This document shows positions 7,738 to 12,687 of a stretch of 12,687 nucleotides of DNA, in pieces. A program made the position numbers and the translations under genes. This DNA is from Bacteroidota bacterium (GTDB lineage: Bacteria > Bacteroidota > Bacteroidia > Chitinophagales > Chitinophagaceae): the NCBI GenBank assembly GCA_947463975.1, contig CANHUW010000031.1, forward strand, positions 1 to 12,687, in the 5' to 3' direction. Numbering within the stretch: the stretch's first letter is position 1; each line of letters begins with the position of its first letter. Under the pieces are notes generated by a model, which did no database searches, was not told where the DNA came from, and worked only from the letters and a program-made list of their open reading frames with translations.

Positions 7738-8568
7738 TTATTTTCCGGTAACCTTGCGTTGGATTAATTGGTATAAAACAGACTTATCTTCCAAAGACAT
7801 TTCAAGGGTACTATCCTGTCTAAAATGTCTTTTAAATGCAAGGATTGCAGCAGTCGTATCTGCAATATCATAGCCAACAATGGACAAAGCTAATGGTATG
7901 GATAAGCCATCAGGTAATACTTTAGTGGTGTCTGGGGTATACCAAACACCATATCCATTTTGCGCTAATTGATTCCAAGGAAAATGGATATTAGGATCTA
8001 CTTTTCTTTTTGGTGCAATATCTCCATGTCCAATAAAATTATCGGCTGGAATTTTATATTGCGTCTTTAATTTATCTAATAATAAAATCAGACTATTAAT
8101 TTGAGCTGTTTCAAAAGGTTCAAATCCATTATTATCAATTTCAATGCCAATAGAACTAGAATTGATATCTGTGTTATTCCCCCATTTTGCTAATCCTCCA
8201 TGCCAAGCGCGCATATAATCATTCAACATATGATGTATAGTTCCGTCTTTGCAAATTACATAATGTGCACTCACCTTGGTTCTTTCTAATGTAAAAGTTC
8301 TTAATGTTTGATCACATGAATTTTGAGCAGTATGATGAATAATCACAAAATTAGGCTTACGTAAATCGAAATTCGTAGTGCCTACCCATTGATCTGAAGC
8401 AGTTAAATTATTTACAATTTGCAATGAAGGTTCTAATTGAATTTGCTTGACTAAGTCTTTGGTTTGCTTTTTATAAAAACGATTCGTTGACTGATATGGA
8501 AGACGATTACAAGCTACCAATAATACTATGAAAAATAAAAAACCAATTATATTAGACTTATTAAACAT
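7738..8568 (-). CDS. Lipoprotein N-acetylmuramoyl-L-alanine amidase (Amidase_2 / AmiD-like)
   Basis: This zinc amidase cuts the bond between N-acetylmuramic acid and the peptide stem in peptidoglycan. The 276 residues begin with a lipoprotein signal peptide ending in the lipobox LVAC (Cys20), so the mature enzyme is lipid-anchored in the cell envelope. The amidase domain (about 70-200) shows FVIIHHTA (zinc ligand among His78/79), SAHYVICKDG, RAWHGG, SIGIEIDN (Glu143) and FIGHGDIAPKRKVDPN, with His181, Lys189 and Asp191 at the usual zinc and catalytic positions. The C-terminus (about 220-272) contains AILAFKRHFRQ, which resembles the peptidoglycan-binding domain of AmiD. Likely roles are wall recycling or turnover; anhydro-muropeptide cleavage is also possible. 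It is the last gene of the bshB1 unit, 9 bases after aguA, and I see no terminator behind it. Confidence 0.93.
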   Translation of the reverse strand: MFNKSNIIGFLFFIVLLVACNRLPYQSTNRFYKKQTKDLVKQIQLEPSLQIVNNLTASDQWVGTTNFDLRKPNFVIIHHTAQNSCDQTLRTFTLERTKVSAHYVICKDGTIHHMLNDYMRAWHGGLAKWGNNTDINSSSIGIEIDNNGFEPFETAQINSLILLLDKLKTQYKIPADNFIGHGDIAPKRKVDPNIHFPWNQLAQNGYGVWYTPDTTKVLPDGLSIPLALSIVGYDIADTTAAILAFKRHFRQDSTLEMSLEDKSVLYQLIQRKVTGK

Positions 8569-8577
8569 ATTGTAGAG

Positions 8578-9648
8578 TTAAATACTAGGTTCTTGTTGAC
8601 TTAAACAATGAAAACTTCCCAAGCCCCAAATAATATCAGTTGAATCAATCCCCACTACTTCTCTTGTAGGAAAACATGATTGTATGATTTGCATCGCCTG
8701 ATCGTCTTGTACACATTGATAAGTAGGCACAATAATATGTCCATTGCTAATATAAAAATTTGCATAAGAAGCAGGTAACAATTGTCCTTCATATACAACA
8801 TCTGCTGGCATAGGTAATTCAACAATATTTAATTGTTTTCCATTGGCCAATCTCATGGCTTTAAGTTCTTTCAGATTTTTCTGTAACAAATCAAAATTCT
8901 CAGAAAGCACATTTGATTCAACCACTGTTAGCACAGTATCTTCGTTTACAAATCTCACAGTATCATCGATATGACCATCGGTATCATCACCAACAATTCC
9001 TTCAGATACCCATAAGACTTGTTCAATACCATAATAATCTCCTAAGTATTGTTCAATTTGTGCTTGATTTAAATGAGGATTTCTATTTTCATTCAACAAA
9101 CAACAAGTTGAAGTAATCAATGTTCCGGCACCATTAAAATCAACCGAACCTCCTTCCATGATTATTTCAGGATAAAAAATTGGAAGATTTAATTGTTCTG
9201 CTATTCTTGTTGGTATGACATCATCTAAATCATAAGGTGGATATTTCCCCCCCCATGCGTTAATATTCCAATCAACAATGGCCTTTGAATATTCTGCATT
9301 ATTTCTTACTAAAAAAGAAGGCCCATGATCTCTACACCAAGCATCATTGGTTGGATGAAAATAAAATTGAACCTTACTCATATCCACCCCAGCTAACTCT
9401 AACATCTTGGCCGCAGCTTGACGCATTTTATCTGTGCCCACATTGATATTCACTCTTTCGGTTAAAGCAACGATTTTAACAAAGGCACAGTATGAAGGAT
9501 AAATACTTGCGATCTTTCCAGGCCAACTTTCTTCTTTATGTGGCCAGCTTAACCAAATAGCATCATGTTTAGCAAATTCTGCAGGGAAACAATATCCTAA
9601 AGATTTGGGAGTTTGTCCGGCAAAAATTTCCAGGGATTTATTCTTCAT
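8578..9648 (-). CDS. aguA: Agmatine deiminase
   Basis: AguA hydrolyses agmatine to N-carbamoylputrescine and ammonia, a cytosolic step from arginine to putrescine. From the ATG at 9648 the protein has 356 residues, a normal length for this guanidine-modifying-enzyme family. Motifs seen include WPHKEESWPG, NDAWCRDHGP (101-110), AWGGKYPPYDLDD (131-143), MEGGSVDFNG (164-173), DGHIDD with His226 and Asp228, and the C-terminal GLGSFHCLSQQEP with catalytic Cys348. An in-frame TTG at 9654 is a weaker start. The first 11 bases overlap the end of aguB, which supports translational coupling and joint action with the next enzyme of the pathway. Arginine decarboxylase, the source of agmatine, is not in the window. 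A run of eight G on the coding strand (9247-9254) encodes Trp-Gly-Gly in the AWGGKYPP motif. Confidence 0.96.
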   Translation of the reverse strand: MKNKSLEIFAGQTPKSLGYCFPAEFAKHDAIWLSWPHKEESWPGKIASIYPSYCAFVKIVALTERVNINVGTDKMRQAAAKMLELAGVDMSKVQFYFHPTNDAWCRDHGPSFLVRNNAEYSKAIVDWNINAWGGKYPPYDLDDVIPTRIAEQLNLPIFYPEIIMEGGSVDFNGAGTLITSTCCLLNENRNPHLNQAQIEQYLGDYYGIEQVLWVSEGIVGDDTDGHIDDTVRFVNEDTVLTVVESNVLSENFDLLQKNLKELKAMRLANGKQLNIVELPMPADVVYEGQLLPASYANFYISNGHIIVPTYQCVQDDQAMQIIQSCFPTREVVGIDSTDIIWGLGSFHCLSQQEPSI

Positions 9649-10516
9649 TATCAATGTATCTTTTTACAATGGGGCTATATGAATCAATTCTTCTGTCTCT
9701 TAAGAAAGGCCAATGTGTTCTATAACTATCCGACTTCTCTGTATCAATATCAATTACCGCTACTTCTTCTTGATCATGAGATGCCTTGTACAATAAAGTA
9801 CCAAATGGGTTACTCACAAAACTTCCTCCCCAAAATTTCATCAATCCATCTTGTTCTAGACCTACTCTATTCACACTGATCACTGGAACGCCGTTTGCTA
9901 CAGCATGACTTCTTTGTATAGTTTGCCATGCATTGTATTGTTCAGTATTGGTAGCTTCATCTTGCGCAGTTGCCCATCCAATAGCAGTTGGATAAAATAA
10001 CATTTCAGCACCCATTAAGCTTGTAATTCTAGCAGCTTCTGGATACCATTGATCCCAACAGATCAATACTCCAATGGTTGCAAATTTGGTTTTAAATACT
10101 TTGTATCCTAAGTCTCCTGGAGTAAAATAAAATTTCTCAAAATATGCAGGATCATCAGGGATATGCATCTTACGGTATTTGCCTAAATAAGTTCCATCAG
10201 CATCTAAAACAGCAGTGGTATTATGATATAAACCCTCTGCTCTTTTTTCAAATAAAGATGCAATAATTACTACCCCTAAGGACTTTGCCAAAGCACTCAA
10301 TTCATCTGTAGTCTTACCGGGTATAGGTTCTGCCAATTTGAAATTTTCATAGGCTTCTACATCACAGAAATATAATGAGGTATATAACTCTTGTAAACAA
10401 ATAATATTTGCTCCACCTTTAGCAGCTTCTTTAATTTTTTCTACAGCTTTATGTTTATTTGCTGCTACATCAGCAGTACATGACATTTGAATTAATCCAA
10501 CTTTAACAATAGCCAT
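9638..10516 (-). CDS. aguB: N-carbamoylputrescine amidase
   Basis: AguB, a nitrilase-superfamily enzyme, hydrolyses N-carbamoylputrescine to putrescine, CO2 and ammonia, completing the route that AguA starts. From the ATG at 10516 the protein is 292 residues and opens with MAIVKVGLIQMSC, the usual start of the family. The Glu-Lys-Cys triad is intact: Glu43 in LQELYTS, Lys116 in KYRKMHIPDDP and Cys153 in LICWDQWYPEAAR. PTAIGWA and the tail WPFLRDRRIDSY also fit this subfamily. In-frame codons further upstream (ATG at 10546) would push the start into bshB1, whereas the chosen start leaves a 4-base gap. The stop codon lies within the start of aguA. The pair argues strongly that this organism makes putrescine by the agmatine route. 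Confidence 0.96.
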   Translation of the reverse strand: MAIVKVGLIQMSCTADVAANKHKAVEKIKEAAKGGANIICLQELYTSLYFCDVEAYENFKLAEPIPGKTTDELSALAKSLGVVIIASLFEKRAEGLYHNTTAVLDADGTYLGKYRKMHIPDDPAYFEKFYFTPGDLGYKVFKTKFATIGVLICWDQWYPEAARITSLMGAEMLFYPTAIGWATAQDEATNTEQYNAWQTIQRSHAVANGVPVISVNRVGLEQDGLMKFWGGSFVSNPFGTLLYKASHDQEEVAVIDIDTEKSDSYRTHWPFLRDRRIDSYSPIVKRYIDNEE

Positions 10517-10520
10517 TTGA

Positions 10521-11252
10521 TTAAGTTTTATTTTGAATGATGCCATCAAAACTTTTGACACCAATTAGTTTATTTGAAATAAATCCTTCTGCATAATCTA
10601 CCCCAATTTGTTGTCCCAATTCTTTTGCTCTACCTTTTACAAATTCTAAAAAAGAATTTCCTGAAATAAATGTATTGGGTTCTGTAGAAGTAGGATCATA
10701 AAATTGAGAAGAGTGCGCTAAAATAGATTCCATTTTTTTATCCATATGAGCACTTATATCTACCACAAAACTAGGTAGTAGATTTCTTGATTGGATATAA
10801 TGAAACACATTGGCCGGTCTCCATGCAGCTTGTGCAACTCCTTGATGACTAGTTTGAATTTTTGATAAGCCTGCAAGAAAACATGCATCAGCTATAAGGC
10901 TTGCAGCACGACCATGATCAGGATGCCTATCTTCAGGTGCATTACATAATACAATAGTAGGTTGAAATTTTCTAATGCATTCTATAATGGCTAACTGATG
11001 TTCTTGATCATTCTTAAAAAATCCATCTGCCATTCCTACATTTTCTCTAATAGCCACTCCCAAAATTTTGCTAGCTTCTTGTGCTTCTTTTAAACGAATA
11101 GCCACTGTTCCTCTAGTACCTAATTCTCCTTTCGTTAAATCAATGATCCCCACTTTCTTCCCTTCCGCAACTGCAGCTAGAATAGTACCTGCACAGCCCA
11201 ACTCCACATCATCTGGATGGGCGCCAAAAGCTAAAATATCTAATTGCTGCAT
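10521..11252 (-). CDS. bshB1: Bacillithiol biosynthesis deacetylase BshB1
   Basis: BshB1 is a PIG-L/LmbE-type zinc deacetylase that removes the acetyl group from GlcNAc-malate to give GlcN-malate, the second step of bacillithiol synthesis. The 243 residues show the zinc motif AHPDD (His12, Asp15) near the N-terminus, the family-specific LTKGELGTRG (39-48), and the third ligand motif HPDHGRA (His110, His113). The overall pattern, including VGMADGFF and the C-terminal YAEGFI, resembles BshB1 rather than mycothiol-type deacetylases, although a broader PIG-L deacetylase cannot be excluded without bshA and bshC, which are not here. The start is the ATG at 11252, 18 bases behind a good promoter. 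It leads a tight unit with aguB, aguA and the amidase, an association not explained by bacillithiol synthesis itself. Confidence 0.92.
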   Translation of the reverse strand: MQQLDILAFGAHPDDVELGCAGTILAAVAEGKKVGIIDLTKGELGTRGTVAIRLKEAQEASKILGVAIRENVGMADGFFKNDQEHQLAIIECIRKFQPTIVLCNAPEDRHPDHGRAASLIADACFLAGLSKIQTSHQGVAQAAWRPANVFHYIQSRNLLPSFVVDISAHMDKKMESILAHSSQFYDPTSTEPNTFISGNSFLEFVKGRAKELGQQIGVDYAEGFISNKLIGVKSFDGIIQNKT

Positions 11253-11270
11253 AAGCTGTTTTTAATTTAA

Positions 11271-11304
11271 CAAAGATAAGTATTGAAGGGGCTTAAAATT
11301 CAAA
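11271..11304 (-). promoter_or_regulatory. Promoter of the bshB1-aguB-aguA-amidase unit
   Basis: On the minus strand, TTTG (11301-11304), 22 bases, then TATCTTTG (11271-11278) matches the Bacteroidota promoter, with the bshB1 ATG 18 bases further on. The -33 element touches the end of the rpmE2 terminator stem. Confidence 0.65.
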
Positions 11305-11338
11305 ACCCTCTCTTACAATTATAGTAAGAAAGGGTTTT
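11302..11338 (-). terminator. Terminator behind rpmE2
   Basis: On the minus strand, an arm AAAACCCT (11331-11338), one mismatch (11330/11310), then CTT-rich TCTTAC pairs with GTAAGA and AGGGTTTT (11302-11309) around a 7-base loop. The stem is about 14 pairs with one mismatch and ends in TTTT. It lies 38 bases after the rpmE2 stop. Confidence 0.8.
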
Positions 11339-11375
11339 AATCTTATTTAAAAATGAGGCTTGATAGCACTCAGAT

Positions 11376-11627
11376 TTATGCTTTTTTTGCGTAACGCTTG
11401 TTGAACTTATCGATACGACCAGCAGTATCCACTAACATGTTTTTACCAGTGTAAAAAGGATGTGAAGTGTTTGAAATCTCCAATTTGATTACTGGGTATT
11501 CTTTACCGTCTTCGAATTGAATAGTTTCTTTAGTTTGAGCGCATGATTTACCTAAAAAAGATGTACCGTTTGACATGTCTTTGAACACTACAAAACGATA
11601 GCTTTCTGGATGGACACCTTGTTTCAT
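11376..11627 (-). CDS. rpmE2: Large-subunit ribosomal protein bL31, type B
   Basis: bL31 sits on the 50S subunit at the bridge to the 30S head. From the ATG at 11627 the product is 83 residues, starting [17 protein letters not shown], with [12 protein letters not shown] and a basic C-terminus [10 protein letters not shown], all typical of the type B form. The zinc-binding cysteine pairs of type A bL31 are absent; the only cysteine is in KSCAQT. An alternative reading starting 13 codons upstream runs through the leader hairpin and is not supported. It is monocistronic, with its own promoter, a leader of about 48 bases and a terminator. In some bacteria type B copies are induced by zinc shortage as a spare for type A, but in Bacteroidota type B may be the only copy; nothing here shows a zinc-regulator site. 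Confidence 0.96.
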   Translation of the reverse strand: MKQGVHPESYRFVVFKDMSNGTSFLGKSCAQTKETIQFEDGKEYPVIKLEISNTSHPFYTGKNMLVDTAGRIDKFNKRYAKKA

Positions 11628-11646
11628 TGTATGAATTTTTAAGGAA

Positions 11647-11664
11647 GCACGGTTTTTGCCGTAC
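11647..11664 (-). promoter_or_regulatory. Hairpin in the rpmE2 leader
   Basis: In the minus-strand transcript, GUACGG pairs with CCGUGC (six pairs, one of them U-G) around a CAAAAA loop. It ends about 19 bases before the ATG. It lacks a U-run, so it is not a terminator; a binding site for bL31 itself is one possibility. Confidence 0.45.
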
Positions 11665-11681
11665 AATTATTAAATAGGTTG

Positions 11682-11713
11682 CGAAGGTAGGCCAAAACAG
11701 GATTTTGACCAAA
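11682..11713 (-). promoter_or_regulatory. Promoter of rpmE2
   Basis: On the minus strand, TTTG (11710-11713), 20 bases, then TACCTTCG (11682-11689) is a one-mismatch TAnnTTTG promoter. It lies 54 bases before the ATG, giving a longer leader than the other genes here. The spacer holds an imperfect inverted repeat, GGTCAAAA and TTTTGGCC around TCCTG (11690-11710). Confidence 0.55.
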
Positions 11714-11736
11714 TATTAGGGTCAATAATACCCATT

Positions 11737-12228
11737 TTAGGACTTCATATTTTCATATTGTAAAGGAATTCCAAAATTTTCGGCTCTGCAAGCAGCTATA
11801 ACTTCTTGTAAATCATCGATTTTCTTACCTGTAACTCGAATAATATCGTCCATTATAGCGGTTTGTACTTTCAAACCCTTGTCTTTGATGAATTTAACGA
11901 TTTTCTTAGCGTCCTCTTGTTTTAAACCATTTCTTACAGGAACATCTTTTTTAAAGATTTTACCACTAGGCTGAGGTTCTTTAGCTAGATCAAAAGCATT
12001 GGAATCAATCCCTTGCTTGATGGATCTACTTAAAAGTACATCTACAATTTGTTGCACTTTCATTTCAGAATCAGACTCTAATTTAACTAAATAGTCTTTC
12101 TTACTTAGTTCAATCACCACGTGAATTCCTTTAAAATCAAAGCGATTGGTGATTTCTTTCTTAACCACATTCACTGCATTGTCTAATGTTTGAATGTCTA
12201 CAGTACTAGAGATATCAAATGATGGCAT
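11737..12228 (-). CDS. yajQ: YajQ-family nucleotide-binding protein
   Basis: YajQ proteins are small cytosolic proteins with two ferredoxin-like domains that bind nucleotides; a Xanthomonas member binds cyclic di-GMP and acts in signalling. Their role in Bacteroidota is not established. The 163 residues match the family from end to end: MPSFDISSTVDIQTLDNAVN at the start, ITNRFDFKG (26-34), the middle LLSRSIKQGID, then GLKQEDAKKIVKFIKDKGLKVQ and the C-terminal IRVTGKKIDDLQEVIA followed by FGIPLQYENM. Length is the family's normal one. The start is the ATG at 12228. Only 24 bases separate it from the lgt stop and I see no good promoter between them, so it is probably co-transcribed with lgt. 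Confidence 0.95.
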   Translation of the reverse strand: MPSFDISSTVDIQTLDNAVNVVKKEITNRFDFKGIHVVIELSKKDYLVKLESDSEMKVQQIVDVLLSRSIKQGIDSNAFDLAKEPQPSGKIFKKDVPVRNGLKQEDAKKIVKFIKDKGLKVQTAIMDDIIRVTGKKIDDLQEVIAACRAENFGIPLQYENMKS

Positions 12229-12252
12229 ATATTGATTGTTTAATGTTACAAT

Positions 12253-12687
12253 TTAATGAATTGGATCTAGTTTAAACCAAGACTTTGATTTAAATAAAAA
12301 TAGGCATCCAAATATGATTAAAAATACCGAGATTAACTCTGCCTGAGTAGGCTGAAAAGGCAAAAAGTCATATTTATTATTGACCCTGATTTGCTCCACT
12401 AATAAACGCTCCACACCTGCAAAAACCAAATAAACACCCGTCAAAATACCAGGTTGACGTACTTTTTTACGGAAAGACCACATGATCAAGAACAGTATAA
12501 AAGTGCCTATAATTTCAAAGAATGTGGTTGGGTATACAGGCAAAGGCAATTCATTACAATAGTTTCCAAAACAACCGGCAATTCTTACCCCTTCGTTCAC
12601 CACATTATGAGGATATTGGTAAGCCCAGGCCCAATCAGGTAACCAAGAAAATGGCTTAGGGTGTAAATTGACAATTCCCCAGTCTCC
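12253..12687 (-). CDS. lgt: Prolipoprotein diacylglyceryl transferase, 3' part
   Basis: Lgt, an inner-membrane enzyme, transfers diacylglyceryl from phosphatidylglycerol to the lipobox cysteine of prolipoproteins, the first step of lipoprotein maturation. The frame runs open to the right edge, so the 5' end is outside; 144 residues are visible. They begin with GDWGIVN, which continues the family's signature loop (G-R-x-G-C ... GDGDWG). VYPTTFFE corresponds to the LYE-like motif, and ERLLVEQIRVN carries the R-x3-E-x2-R pattern of the catalytic C-terminal region. Three membrane segments are visible: FFEIIGTFILFLIMWSF, the helix at GILTGVYLVFAGV, and AELISVFLIIFGCLFLF. GTG codons at 12598-12603 are internal. 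The lipoprotein amidase in this window would be one of its many substrates. Confidence 0.94.
   Translation of the reverse strand, partial: GDWGIVNLHPKPFSWLPDWAWAYQYPHNVVNEGVRIAGCFGNYCNELPLPVYPTTFFEIIGTFILFLIMWSFRKKVRQPGILTGVYLVFAGVERLLVEQIRVNNKYDFLPFQPTQAELISVFLIIFGCLFLFKSKSWFKLDPIH

Noticed and set aside
8913..9116. Plus-strand open frame inside aguA, and another at 9613-9879 across aguA/aguB
   Set aside because: They lie opposite conserved enzyme genes, have no recognisable domain, and show compositions typical of antisense reading.
10517..10564. Longer N-terminus of aguB
   Set aside because: It would overlap bshB1 and precede the family's usual start MAIVKVGLIQMS.
11302..11338. The hairpin upstream of bshB1 as an attenuator or riboswitch of that gene
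   Set aside because: It lies upstream of the predicted bshB1 promoter start and fits better as the rpmE2 terminator.
1..12687. CRISPR arrays, tRNA or rRNA genes, insertion sequences, phage or defence genes
   Set aside because: No repeat-spacer pattern, RNA gene, transposase or known defence domain is recognisable; all long stretches are explained by core metabolic genes.

Overview
This AT-rich window reads as ordinary chromosome from a Bacteroidota bacterium, most likely close to Chitinophagaceae (family-level guess only). The clues are a fused SecDF, a stand-alone coenzyme-B12 mutase large subunit, bacillithiol deacetylase BshB1, type B ribosomal protein bL31, weak or absent Shine-Dalgarno sequences, and promoters matching the Bacteroidota pattern TTG or TTTG, then about 20 bases, then TAnnTTTG. 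I see no tRNA, rRNA, CRISPR array, transposon or phage gene. Coding density is high, and every gap between genes is shorter than 150 bases.

Left part (1-5800). The 3' part of secDF (+) ends at a strong bidirectional terminator shared with a convergent A-type iron-sulfur carrier gene (-). Transcribed away from the carrier gene are a methylmalonyl-CoA mutase large subunit and, 26 bases later, a secreted M20 amidohydrolase (both +). A second bidirectional terminator separates these from the minus-strand genes that follow.

Middle part (5800-11300), all minus strand. Read in the direction of transcription, there is a tight four-gene unit: bshB1 (bacillithiol synthesis), aguB and aguA (agmatine to putrescine), and a lipoprotein peptidoglycan amidase. 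Its genes are 4 bases apart, overlapping by 11, and 9 apart, and one good promoter lies in front of bshB1. Next comes an acyl-CoA dehydrogenase whose promoter spacer is filled by a perfect 22-base palindrome, a likely repressor operator. Last is yggS (PLP homeostasis), with its own promoter inside the end of the dehydrogenase gene.

Right part (11300-12687), also minus strand: lgt (3' part only) and yajQ 24 bases apart, then rpmE2 (bL31) with its own promoter, an unusually long leader carrying a hairpin, and a terminator whose edge touches the bshB1 promoter.

Functionally this is mostly housekeeping: protein export, lipoprotein modification, Fe-S assembly, PLP balance, translation, propionate and fatty-acid metabolism, polyamine and thiol synthesis, and wall turnover. 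I found no convincing new multi-gene system. The most informative signals are regulatory: the palindromic operator of the dehydrogenase, the rpmE2 leader, and the gene make-up of the bshB1-aguB-aguA-amidase unit.
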